64,000 nucleotides of DNA from the NCBI RefSeq assembly GCF_000150955.2, contig NC_011692.1, positions 310,001 through 374,000 of the forward strand, in the 5' to 3' direction. This document shows positions 22,420-31,139 of the stretch, in pieces; the stretch's first letter is position 1, and each line of letters opens with the position of its first letter. The translations under genes were made by a program, and so were the position numbers. The stretch comes from Phaeodactylum tricornutum CCAP 1055/1 (taxonomy: Eukaryota > Bacillariophyta > Bacillariophyceae > Surirellales > Neidiaceae). The notes beneath the pieces were generated by a model. That model saw only the letters and a list, made by a program, of their open reading frames with translations, searched no databases and was not told where the DNA came from.

Positions 22420-23839
22420 TGTGGTGTTTCAACGGGTCCTCTGGAAAATGGGATATGTGGAGGTGGGAAACGAAGACTGCGTGCAAGTGTCGAGAGGCCC
22501 TATACAGCACAGTACGTTTTTCCAAAAGCCTTCGGGAGGGACCGTGAGTGTTACTATTAGTCAACGCGAGACCTTGCGAGAGAACCAACCAGCCGCTCGA
22601 GTCTTTGTCACGCAGTTTGTGTTGACGTTAACAGTAAGCGTTCCGTGCTTTGTGTAGGTCCTAGGGGGTAGGGGTTGAAGTTCAGGGTAGGGGTTGCCGG
22701 GAAGGTCGTGTTCCAGATCGTGTGACAGATATGGTACCGGTACTAATTATGACTGAAATTCCACGCGTTCCATTCGAAAATAAATTCAGAGATGATTCCA
22801 TTTATAGTAATAATTGTACCTACAGTGTCGTTTTCGTCCGTCGTTTAAGAGATAGAAGACTAATGCATCGTTGCGATATAGGCAAGTATCCACGAAATAC
22901 TTAACGCTACGGCAATCACAACGCTGTCGCCGACCCATCCGATGTGCGCCAAGCTTCCCAAATTTCTGCCAGAGGCCGAAACAAAAAACACGACCGCCCC
23001 CCGTCCTCGCCAGACTCCCTTCCCGTGCCCGACCAGACGACGGACAAAACGCACGCGTACAGTTACGTGGATTTTCGCGTCCACCGGGGAAACGTTGGAG
23101 GAACGCACAGGCACTGTTTCCTACCCAGGCGAACCCCGCGCTTCATTGCACAACAGCGCCAGAGGTGTAGGTGAGTCACGCTTTTTGTAGTGCGTTTATC
23201 TGCAAGACTGGCCCGTGGCCTTTTTGTGTGGTTGTTGTCCACTATCGTCCGTTGTTCGGGATCCTCCTTCCTTTCTCCCCCGTCCATGGCCACGGAGGAT
23301 CGCCTCTTTCGTCCATCGCGGCATCGAACCGACACTATTCGCGGCACGGAATGCCGGCTTGCGCGCGTCCGTTCCCACTAGATCCTGTGTTCCGACTGGC
23401 TTGCGACTGGACATTCTAGAATATTCCAAAGTCATAGTCTAGTACCGTTTTTGCTAATTGAAAAACCCGATGTATACACAATGTCTCCATCCATGAGTGT
23501 TGTTCCTGGAAAATATATGACCGCTCGTCGATAGGAAAGACAATTCGAAAACAGCTTGCGGCGATAGTTATCGCGTCGGCCGTTGATTTGTTTGCGAAGG
23601 ACCGCTCCCGATCCATCCGTCTCGAAAAATCGCCTTGTTTGGCTCATACCACCACTTCCACGAATACGAAGATTCCGAGGAAGTCTTTATACTAGACGAC
23701 TCGTGTATTGCCTTTGTTCGCTGCCTTTCTCTGAAACAACACAAAAAGTCTCCACTGTTCGTTCCTATCCTGATCTCTTTCGTCTCACCCCTCGCTTCGG
23801 TACACGCGCACCTTTCTTCGACCCGCACAGACGAACCCG
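22420..23839. promoter_or_regulatory. Divergent intergenic region, UBR ligase and START-like gene
   Basis: 1.4 kb between two divergent starts. Short open frames exist on both strands (for example around 22940-23190 and 23583-24302), but they are Arg/Pro-rich, overlap each other in several frames and show no domain. It presumably holds both promoters and the 5' UTRs. Nothing more specific was recognised. Confidence 0.5.
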
Positions 23840-25225
23840 ATGGCTCCACGCTTACGCACACGGTTGTTGGTCGCCACCACTACTCCGACGGAAGGATGCA
23901 CGCGGACGTCGAGAAGCGACGGTCTCGGTACACCACCACGACCCACATCGGAGGCGGTGTCCGCATCGACGGCCACTACACTCCCCTCCTCGCCCCGTAA
24001 CCGATCCATGGCGACCGGCATGGTTTCCTCCCAAGGGAACGTGGAGAATTTGCAAGAGAGTCCCACCGCGACGACGACGTCCCCGGAAGAATCGGCCCTC
24101 GCCCGCACCACGACGGCGGTCCTTCCGCAGTCTCCTCCAACGACCACGCGAGTCACGCCCCAGAAGGAAACGTCCCCGCTGTCAACCACGGAATCCATCC
24201 AAAGTCCGGAAACACTCCTCCACAAAGACTCGCGTGACGCTACGAAAGCACCAATCGTCTTTCAACGCACAATGTCCAGTTTTATTCGGGTCGCTGACTT
24301 GAAGCTTGACGATGGGACGATTTATACGGACGAAGACGAAGACTTGTTGTCGGACGACGATGCGGTGCCCAATTTCCACACTACGTCGGTCGACCCCCCG
24401 CCCGGAGTCATCCTGGATCCGAAGGAACGTTGGGTTGCGTTGGACGACGGCACCGGCCGACACGCCCCCATTGCACCCCACGTCGTTCGCGCACTCGCCA
24501 ACGTGGGCAAATCCTACGCCTTTGATCAGACGCTCTGGACTCCCGACGGGAAAACGGCCAAGGTTGTCAAGCACAACGCGCCGGGATGGCACACGCAAAC
24601 GTGGCGGACCGACGGGGTTTGGGATTGTCAACAGTGTGTTTCCGAGGACGTACTCGTGTGGTCCGGAGTCTTCCCCACCGGATTTTACGGCAGTGATCTA
24701 CCGGCCGTGCGATCCGCTTCCGTCATTAATATGTCACCACAGGACTTGGTGGATTTGTTATTGGACTCCTCGCGAGTCCAGGAGTACAACAAACTCAGTT
24801 TGGGACGCATTGATTTGCTCACGTTGCAAGCCACCATGGAGGACGGTCCGTTTGGCGGGATTACCAAAGTCATGCGCAGTGAAAGCAAACCACCGCTGGT
24901 ACGCAAGACTCTCCAGTTTACCAGTATCTGCCACGTTCGCAAGCTGGCCGACGATTCCGGCTACAAGATTGTGTCCCGCGCGGTCACGATGCCGACCGCC
25001 GCGGACCAGCAATCCACCAGTGGGATTGGTGCGGTCGGCCCCGTCATGCACAGCGAAATTTTGCTCGGCGTCAATATACTGAAACGGATCGAAGGGGCGC
25101 CGAATCAAACGGGACTGGTAACGGTCAACCACATTCGATCCCCCATGGTACCCATGATGATTGCCAAACGTATCGGCTTGCAGGCTTCGTACAACTTTGT
25201 ACACGATTTGCGGCAATGCTGTTGA
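23840..25225 (+). CDS. START/SRPBCC-like lipid-binding domain protein
   Basis: Single-exon 461-aa protein. The first 140-200 residues are Ser/Thr/Pro-rich and probably disordered. The C-terminal half (about 200-461) has the look of a START-type helix-grip domain: TWRTDGVWDCQQCVSEDVLVWSG, MSPQDLVDLLLDSSRVQEYN, a run of beta-strand-like segments (LRKTLQFTSICHVR, YKIVSRAVTM) and a C-terminal amphipathic helix (MVPMMIAKRIGLQASYNFV). START domains bind lipids or sterols; the ligand cannot be told. No transmembrane segment. Its last eight codons and stop lie inside a tandemly duplicated 120-bp unit, so a second copy of the tail (VHDLWQCC, stop) follows directly downstream. Assignment to START is by pattern, moderately sure. 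Confidence 0.7.
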   Translation: MAPRLRTRLLVATTTPTEGCTRTSRSDGLGTPPRPTSEAVSASTATTLPSSPRNRSMATGMVSSQGNVENLQESPTATTTSPEESALARTTTAVLPQSPPTTTRVTPQKETSPLSTTESIQSPETLLHKDSRDATKAPIVFQRTMSSFIRVADLKLDDGTIYTDEDEDLLSDDDAVPNFHTTSVDPPPGVILDPKERWVALDDGTGRHAPIAPHVVRALANVGKSYAFDQTLWTPDGKTAKVVKHNAPGWHTQTWRTDGVWDCQQCVSEDVLVWSGVFPTGFYGSDLPAVRSASVINMSPQDLVDLLLDSSRVQEYNKLSLGRIDLLTLQATMEDGPFGGITKVMRSESKPPLVRKTLQFTSICHVRKLADDSGYKIVSRAVTMPTAADQQSTSGIGAVGPVMHSEILLGVNILKRIEGAPNQTGLVTVNHIRSPMVPMMIAKRIGLQASYNFVHDLRQCC

Positions 25226-25439
25226 ATACCCGTCAAATCAGCGTCGTCCAGAACTTGGAACCAATGTCGCATGTATAGAATTGCTGAAACTTACAGTCAT
25301 AGGGACCGACCGGAACTGGTACACGATTTGTGGCAATGCTGTTGAATACCCGTCAAATTGCGGTCGTCCAGAACTTGAAACCAAGGTCGCATGTATAGAA
25401 TTTCTGATATTTACAGTGCTTAGGGACCGACCGGAACCG
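25199..25439 (+). repeat. Two-copy 120-bp tandem duplication over a gene's 3' end
   Basis: Copy 1 is 25199-25318 and copy 2 is 25319-25439. They align over their whole length with about 14 differences and one single-base indel, near 88% identity. Each begins with GTACACGATTTG and ends with GGGACCGACCGGAAC plus two bases. The first 27 bases of copy 1 are the last codons and stop of the START-like gene; the same 27 bases in copy 2 differ at only one position and are also open to a stop. The remainder is the presumed 3' UTR. Confidence 0.92.
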
Positions 25440-25462
25440 GCCAATGCGTTAATTACAGTTAT

Positions 25463-26812
25463 TTACTCTACCGTACGGCGTTGTGCTAGGAAATCGGTCA
25501 CCGAATATCCGTTCGGCGTGTGTGTGGCGTGGCGGCGGCGGTCCGACAAAAAGGCGTCGGTGAGCGCCACGGCGCGCGCCTGTTGCTGGGACCGGGGCAA
25601 ATCACTGACTTCGGGAAAGGCGTCTGACCGGTAACTGGCGAATCCGCAGTGGGTACCTCCCTCGAGGACGTGTTCCTCCAACGAGGGCGGGAACCGCGCA
25701 CGCAAAGTCCGCCACTTGTCGTCGCTCCCGAACGTCTCGACAATACTATCCCTGGAACCCTGGATCAGCAGCATGGACAAGAAAGATGTCTGTGGCAGAG
25801 TTTGATGGGTGTGCGACAGATCGTTCCAATTCGGAAAGGGTGCTACTCCCCAGGCCACCAACTTGGTCACCCCCAATTCCTCCACCACGTGACTGGCGGT
25901 AAATGCTCCCAACGAATGTCCCACTAGGTACCAGGGCACGGTGGTGCACGGCCCGGCCGATGCGGTTCGATAGCGTGCCCAGACGCGGGCGCGGACGGCC
26001 CGGAGCCGAGCCGCGTGGCAGCCGAGTTCCGGAGTCGCCAACCGCATGGGTTCGGCCCCGACAACCACGACGAGGTAGCCTAAATCGGAGAGCATGGCGG
26101 CGGGTGCCGCGTAGGCGGTGTGATCGACGGCAGCTCCGGGGAGAAACCAGAGAGCGGCCCGACAACGTGGTGGTGGTGGATGGGTCGACGACGACGGGGG
26201 CGGTAGGTAGACGTCGTACGAGCGGGTGCGATAGGCTCGTCCGTTGGTCACCGAGTCGGCCAGTATTTGCCAAGCATCCAACAAAGCCGGGGTTTGCAGA
26301 TTGCGCAAGGCCGTCATTTGGGCAATTAGTTCACGGACGGTTTGTCCGGCGGCCAGCGTCCACGAGAGACACCAGGGACACGCCAAGAGGGGCAACAACA
26401 GTACGAACCAACGATCCAGCCGTGCCGGTGTCGAGGTTCCACCGCAAGGCCACAGTTCGATACGATCCATCGTTGGTGATGCGGACCCCATGCGTACGGG
26501 TATCTCGTTGGTACGATACCGCGTCAGTAAGTGGTAGTACCCCCCGGCGGGAACCAGTACACCCCAAAAGGCGTGCCGCAAACTCCCCAGATCGACTTGC
26601 CGCAAACGTGCCACTCCCCACCAAGTCCAGGGAGAAGCCAGTTGCAGCGTGTTCCACCAAGACGTTCCCCATGGTCGACGGGCACGGTGACGGAGTACGC
26701 GCAATTCACGGTCCGTGTTCTCGGCGTGGCACGTATCCTCGTCGAGCGGGGAGGCGGAGGGGTCGACAGGCGGAGCCGTAAGCGACACCGATGATTCGTT
26801 CCAATCCTTCAT
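25463..26812 (-). CDS. Alpha/beta hydrolase, possibly membrane-anchored
   Basis: Single-exon 449-aa protein (start MKDWNESSVSLT). The middle has a hydrophobic stretch (RWFVLLLPLLACPWCLSWTLAAG, written here only as its region, about residues 132-153), which could anchor it in a membrane. The C-terminal hydrolase region shows ALWFLPGAAVDHTAYA (oxyanion-hole area), the nucleophile elbow YLVGHSLGAFTASHV, an acidic SRDSIVE and the expected catalytic His in EGGTHCGF. This is the Ser-Asp-His order of an alpha/beta hydrolase of lipase or chlorophyllase-like shape; the substrate is unknown. It is convergent with the START-like gene (stops 237 bp apart, across the tandem repeat) and divergent from the octapeptide-repeat gene with 272 bp between starts. 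Confidence 0.75.
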   Translation of the reverse strand: MKDWNESSVSLTAPPVDPSASPLDEDTCHAENTDRELRVLRHRARRPWGTSWWNTLQLASPWTWWGVARLRQVDLGSLRHAFWGVLVPAGGYYHLLTRYRTNEIPVRMGSASPTMDRIELWPCGGTSTPARLDRWFVLLLPLLACPWCLSWTLAAGQTVRELIAQMTALRNLQTPALLDAWQILADSVTNGRAYRTRSYDVYLPPPSSSTHPPPPRCRAALWFLPGAAVDHTAYAAPAAMLSDLGYLVVVVGAEPMRLATPELGCHAARLRAVRARVWARYRTASAGPCTTVPWYLVGHSLGAFTASHVVEELGVTKLVAWGVAPFPNWNDLSHTHQTLPQTSFLSMLLIQGSRDSIVETFGSDDKWRTLRARFPPSLEEHVLEGGTHCGFASYRSDAFPEVSDLPRSQQQARAVALTDAFLSDRRRHATHTPNGYSVTDFLAQRRTVE

Positions 26813-27064
26813 GGCGTAGTGAGTGTAGGACGTACAAAGGTAGTACGCCAGAGCCCGTTTTCTTGGTTACCTTTCCATCCCTGACTGTTGTTGTTGTAGG
26901 TTCCTTTCCGGAATGTGTCCATCGAGACGCAACGAGAAAGAGTCTCGTGACGTTGCACGGGAGGGGGAACAATGAGTCCCCCGTAATCGTGAATCATTTC
27001 TGAAACACGCCGTGACAAGACTCGTTCCAAGTCTTCCCAGTCACCGTTCCGAACCGGAATCTCT

Positions 27065-27077
27065 CCCCCCCCCCCCT
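27065..27077 (+). repeat. Homopolymer of 13 C in a divergent promoter
   Basis: A 13-base C run lies 8 bp before the start of the octapeptide-repeat gene and within the 272-bp space between two divergent starts. A run of the same length occurs at 373-385. Such runs are prone to length errors and polymorphism. Confidence 0.9.
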
Positions 27078-27084
27078 TGCTAGG

Positions 27085-28776
27085 TTGGGAACTTTCGTAC
27101 AAAACCCAACCTCACCAATTCGGATTGCCGCATTCGATACAGACTTCCACGGCGAGGGAAGGGGGCCCAAGGAAGGAAGAAGTGGGAATGGTTTCGGCTT
27201 TTTTTGGACTGACTGGAAGAATATGCATCGTGCCCGGTGGATCGTCCTTTGTTGGGCCCAACCGAACGTACGGGGGACTCCCTCACCGTCCCGTTGGGGG
27301 GTCCGACGCTTCCCCCAAGCCGCAACCCTTCGCCATGGTACCAAAACGACGGATGCCGGACGAGAATTCCCGGTACGGCACGGGGAACGTCGTGGTACCG
27401 ACGATACAATCACGGACAGTGACAACGCTACCAGCAGTCTCTTGCCGTTCGCTAACGACGAATGCGACGCCGTTCCAAACGTCGCCAACAATCCCGCAGG
27501 GCCGGACGGTACTCCTCCATCGGTCACCGCCGCGGTCACCACGGATGCTTCCGACGAGACCTTCCGGTGCCGTCCTACTAGAACACCCGTTATTGTCACC
27601 ACAAACAATATCACGCAGCCTTTGCCCACCGCATCTACCGTTGGTCCGGCACCGGTCCATCACGGACACGGGGACCCGGCCCTGCATCAGGTCGAACACC
27701 GCGCCTTGGAAAAGACGAGCGTTGCTCTGGCCGAAAAGTTTCTGGAAAAGACGGTCGAACGCATTGCACCGGGACAAAAGTTGGCCGAAACCATCGTCCA
27801 CTCGGCGGCCGGGAGTTTGCTACAACGACGTGCTGGCGAACGAGTGGCGGAGCGCACGGGTGAACGGTTAGCGGAACGAGCAGGTGAACGGTTAACGGAG
27901 CGCACGGGTGAGCGGTTAGCGGAACGCACGGTTGAGAGGCTAGCGGAACGCACCGGTGAGCGGTTAGCGGAACGCACGGGTGAGAGGCTAGCGGAACGAG
28001 CAGGTGAACGGATAGCGGAACGCACCAGTGAACGATTAGCGGAACGCACGGGTGAGAGAATCGCAGCACGCGCTAGCGAACGTTTGGTAGAAAAGACTGG
28101 AGCACGCGCGGCATCGCGTCTGCGAAAGGGGATTGGTGAGCGCCTTTCGGAATACGCCGCCAAAATTCCGACCCGTTGGAATCGCATCTGGGAATCTGCC
28201 CTGGGCAGGGGAGTGGAACGTACAACCGAGCGAGGATTGGAGCGATCCGCCGAACGATTCGGAGAACGGGGACTGGAACGTGCGGTCCAGCGCAGCGGGG
28301 AACGGGCTGCCGAGCGGACGCTGGAGCGAGCTGGTGAACGCGCCGCGGAACACACGCTGACCACAGTAGGCCGAGGAGCAACTTCGGCAGTGGAGCGCAT
28401 CGCGGGAGTCTCTTCGGAGCGGGTTGCCGTGCGGGCCGGGAGAGGCTTACTCATCACTCTCCCTGCATTGGGCGGATTCTTTGCATTGTTGCTTCTCAAA
28501 TCAGACATTCAACGAATGCGTGAAGAATGGACGAATAAATCCAAATCGTCCACCTTATGTTTTGTTGGCGCAGGGCTTGCTGACCTTTTCGACTCGTTCT
28601 TGCACTTCTACATCGCCTATGCTCTTTTTGCACATATTGGGCATCAAGCCTTGGTTGTTCCCGAACAGCTCAGTATGGGCTGCGCTATAACCTCTACCAT
28701 TTGCGCCGTTGCAGGTGAGGTAATAAGTCTACATCTGCAGCGACAAAAGAAAAAGAGAGCTTTGACCAAATCATGA
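27085..28776 (+). CDS. Octapeptide-repeat protein (GERLAERT) with C-terminal TM segments
   Basis: Open frame of 563 aa; the exact start is uncertain (ATG at 27085 or 27223). The first 250 residues are low-complexity with no recognised domain. Residues about 251-338 (27835-28098) are eleven perfect-length 8-residue repeats of consensus G-E-R-L-A-E-R-T, encoded by 24-bp DNA repeats. A second, decayed block (about 375-440) follows the same E-R/E-R pattern (GLERSAERFGERGLERAVQR). Then come two or three hydrophobic segments (LLITLPALGGFFALLLL; LADLFDSFLHFYIAYALFA; MGCAITSTICAVAGEVI) and a basic tail QRQKKKRALTKS. The repeat should form a highly charged amphipathic helix. The C-terminus suggests a membrane protein of unknown compartment. 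No family recognised and no function proposed. Confidence 0.7.
   Translation: MGTFVQNPTSPIRIAAFDTDFHGEGRGPKEGRSGNGFGFFWTDWKNMHRARWIVLCWAQPNVRGTPSPSRWGVRRFPQAATLRHGTKTTDAGREFPVRHGERRGTDDTITDSDNATSSLLPFANDECDAVPNVANNPAGPDGTPPSVTAAVTTDASDETFRCRPTRTPVIVTTNNITQPLPTASTVGPAPVHHGHGDPALHQVEHRALEKTSVALAEKFLEKTVERIAPGQKLAETIVHSAAGSLLQRRAGERVAERTGERLAERAGERLTERTGERLAERTVERLAERTGERLAERTGERLAERAGERIAERTSERLAERTGERIAARASERLVEKTGARAASRLRKGIGERLSEYAAKIPTRWNRIWESALGRGVERTTERGLERSAERFGERGLERAVQRSGERAAERTLERAGERAAEHTLTTVGRGATSAVERIAGVSSERVAVRAGRGLLITLPALGGFFALLLLKSDIQRMREEWTNKSKSSTLCFVGAGLADLFDSFLHFYIAYALFAHIGHQALVVPEQLSMGCAITSTICAVAGEVISLHLQRQKKKRALTKS
27835..28098 (+). repeat. Eleven tandem 24-bp coding repeats
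   Basis: Eleven in-register 24-bp units encode GERVAERT, GERLAERA, GERLTERT, GERLAERT, VERLAERT and so on to SERLVEKT. Units near the centre are almost identical at DNA level, while edge units are more diverged, as expected for array growth by unequal exchange or slippage inside the array. Confidence 0.92.
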
Positions 28777-29006
28777 AAATCAGCATCCTCCGCCATCCTA
28801 AAAAGGGAACCAGAGCACTTGTATTTGGATCTGTTTAGGACATGCAGGACTCTGCTTAATGTAAATTCTAGTACTATACCGGCTGTGCGCGTGAGAGGAG
28901 GTCATATCAGTTATCATGCAACTACCCTTTATAATTTTGAGGAACCGTAGCGTTCCGCAGTGCAAGTTTCTCGTCAGCAAAACTCTAGGTCTCTGGTAGA
29001 TCCACA

Positions 29007-29459
29007 TCAATCTAATTTCCCTTCAAAGCGTGCCAAACGGGCTTTTCGCGCCTGTTCCACAGCGTCTTCCTCCGCTGGAAACCAAGACGGGAACCGGTGA
29101 ATATCATCGTTACTGCTCCCCAGCCTTGCTCCTCCGACTGGTAACGGATATGCTCTGCGTACATATATTCCGGCCATCAAACCCAGCGCTGCAGCGACGG
29201 CGATGATAGCCAGGTAAAAACTCCACTTCGAAGGCACTGCTTCTCCTTTCTCCGCTGCAATTTCGGCATCCGTCTTGGCATAATCGGGACGTTCAATGTT
29301 GTGTTCGTCCCAGAACCGCTGGGACCGAGGGGCAGTTTTGGCGGGATCGTGGTTGCCAGGCTCTGCGTTCGATGTCCATGTGACTTCTGTAGCCGGCACA
29401 GTAATAATCGCGAGCAAAAGAAGGAATGCAATTTTCGAGATTCTGGTTCTGTGGTCCAT
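29007..29459 (-). CDS. Small single-pass secretory-pathway membrane protein, unknown
   Basis: I choose the internal ATG at 29459 (MDHRTRISKIAFLLLLAIITVPATEV), because it gives a clear signal peptide and a 150-aa protein; an upstream in-frame ATG at 29597 adds 46 residues with no signal. After the signal comes a hydrophilic region with RSQRFWDEHNIERPDYAKTDAEI, then one transmembrane segment (WSFYLAIIAVAAALGLMAGIYV) and a tail that ends in charged KARLARFEGKLD. This suggests a type I membrane protein in the ER or a downstream compartment. The block around FWDEHNIERPDYAKTD looks conserved but I cannot name a family. Neighbouring genes give no functional hint. Confidence 0.65.
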   Translation of the reverse strand: MDHRTRISKIAFLLLLAIITVPATEVTWTSNAEPGNHDPAKTAPRSQRFWDEHNIERPDYAKTDAEIAAEKGEAVPSKWSFYLAIIAVAAALGLMAGIYVRRAYPLPVGGARLGSSNDDIHRFPSWFPAEEDAVEQARKARLARFEGKLD

Positions 29460-29878
29460 ATCCAGGCAGGATATATAGACGAATCCTCTGCTTTCGATCC
29501 TACCGATGATTGAAGGCTTGGTGGTTCTTTTAGAGTGTATCGTCGATCGCCCCCGATATCCCCAACACGAGGGGAACGACTCGCATGTCTGTTTCATGAG
29601 TCGCGAAGCGAGAAAATGGTGAACCCAATTTTAAAATTAAAATGTAAACCCTAAATGACAAGAAACATTTTGTGATGTAAATCGAACAGAAATCGTTTCG
29701 TTAGAATTACCAGTGCATTAATTCTGGGCTCGGGTAGACTTATGAGATTGATGCGCAGCTGATGAAGCAGATAATGAGTGTTACATTTCATCGGGGATAA
29801 AACACCGGATACACTTCTTCATGTCTCTGAGGATATAGATCCAAAGATTTCGGGGATCACCTCCTGGCCACAGCAACT
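29460..29878. other. Intergenic between two minus-strand small genes
   Basis: About 420 bp, AT-rich around 29620-29660. It holds the upstream region of the small membrane protein gene and the 3' flank of the next minus-strand gene. No feature recognised. Confidence 0.5.
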
Positions 29879-30529
29879 CTACAGCCGAAAAGAATCAGTA
29901 AATCTCAGACTCTGCGTATCGTTTCCGGCAGAGTCAAGAATATAGCGCTTAAGAAAGACCATGGGGTTGGGGCAGGAGCACACGACAGCTTCAGAGCGAT
30001 CGTTACGATAGGCCCATTCTTGAGCGAGTTGGATCCGACGCCTTCGTTCCTCCCGACGTAACATCTTATCATCGTACCCAACCCGCAGTAAACGATGGCG
30101 CCGGCGCTCGAGTCCCGAAAGAGGTTTCAATTTCTGTGCCCCAGCATAGTCTGGTGTGATCTCCAACTGATGCCTCTTATCGAATGCATCAACAGGAATT
30201 GCTTCTGATGTAGTATATTTCCATCCGAGAGAAAGTGGGTATTCCACAAATGGATTGTCCCCCAATATCAATTCGTAAGTACGCACATTGACGTTGGTAA
30301 ACTGGACGTGGTTCGGGTTGCGCGCTTTGCGCACAACGGCTGTTGCCGCCGGGTCACTGTGGATGTGCGCACGAGAAAATGGATGGTCCGAGGGATCGGG
30401 GGAAATGATCCTCAATCGCTTCAGCCTCTTCTGGTTCGAATGCTCGCTCGCGGATAGTTTTGAAAACGTGCTGGAGTCATCCGATGATAAAGTTCCCAGC
30501 TTTTGCAGCATGGTCATCCATTTTACCAT
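29879..30529 (-). CDS. Diatom-type conserved hypothetical protein (GDNP/LSLGW motif)
   Basis: Single-exon 216-aa protein. The N-terminus (MVKWMTMLQKLGT...) is polar and basic. The centre contains VQFTNVNVRTYELILGDNPFVEYPLSLGWKY, whose core VRxYELILGDNP...PLSLGW is a pattern I recall from a large family of short diatom proteins of unknown function, often named only as hypothetical. The C-terminal half is rich in Arg/Glu and helical (RREERRRRIQLAQEWAYRN), probably a short coiled coil or basic helix. No signal peptide, no membrane segment. Role unknown. It is divergent from the FHA-like gene, with about 610 bp between starts. Confidence 0.65.
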   Translation of the reverse strand: MVKWMTMLQKLGTLSSDDSSTFSKLSASEHSNQKRLKRLRIISPDPSDHPFSRAHIHSDPAATAVVRKARNPNHVQFTNVNVRTYELILGDNPFVEYPLSLGWKYTTSEAIPVDAFDKRHQLEITPDYAGAQKLKPLSGLERRRHRLLRVGYDDKMLRREERRRRIQLAQEWAYRNDRSEAVVCSCPNPMVFLKRYILDSAGNDTQSLRFTDSFRL

Positions 30530-31139
30530 GATGTAAAACTCTCAGCGGTTCCAGCGATGGCTTGTATTGTTCGCTTTGCTGTTTGTGTCACTTCTACATA
30601 TGTTAATTATGCGACCAATCAAAGTCTGCGCGTTTCGTGGAAGCGTCGACTCTGTTGGGTTGGTCCGCGTGTAACACATTGTGGTGTAACTGTATATGCA
30701 CTGATTCCTGGCGAGTAGTAACTCTTGGCACCCGAGATTCAGTGTTCGCAAAAAACCCATCGAGAGGAACCCAATTGTCGTCCCAAGGAGCCGATTTCGT
30801 CTGGATGGCGTTTGATTCGCTTAGACCAACGACCGGTTCCGTTCCCTGTTCTCGTTCCGAAAAGCATGATGCCTGGCGTGCTGTTCCCGGACGACATACG
30901 AACATGTCTTCTAAGTCCGGGTGCCCCTCGCTCAATGAGCTGCCGGGACTGTCGTCTAAGCACGACGATCAAATTGACTGTGAAACAGTCGTGGTGGAAG
31001 TTCTCCGACAATGGGTAGGCTGTCTGTCTCCCCTGCCGCTGGACATTGAAAGGAACAGAAGACTGCCGGAAACAAAACTAGGAGCGACCCTACCACGGTG
31101 AGAATTTCCAATGGCACGGTCTGGATTGGACTGCAGATC
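30530..31139. promoter_or_regulatory. Divergent intergenic region upstream of FHA-like gene
   Basis: About 610 bp between divergent starts. Open frames of 90-154 codons exist on both strands but overlap one another, show no domain and have no clear codon structure. It probably contains promoter and 5' UTR sequence only. Confidence 0.4.

Noticed and set aside
23583-24302. 239-codon plus-strand frame overlapping the start of the START-like gene
   Set aside because: Arg/Pro/Ser-rich throughout, a frame shadow of the disordered N-terminus; no domain.
25903-26781. 292-codon plus-strand frame opposite the alpha/beta hydrolase
   Set aside because: Arg/Pro-rich antisense shadow; the minus strand has a GHSLG elbow and catalytic His.
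25463-26812. Idea that the hydrolase is a chlorophyllase
   Set aside because: The GHSLG elbow and general shape fit, but there is no chlorophyllase-specific motif that I can identify; kept as a generic alpha/beta hydrolase.
27687-28508. 273-codon minus-strand frame with Ser/Arg repeats opposite the octapeptide gene
   Set aside because: The repeats mirror the 24-bp array; the plus strand frame continues into hydrophobic membrane-like segments while the minus frame stays low complexity.
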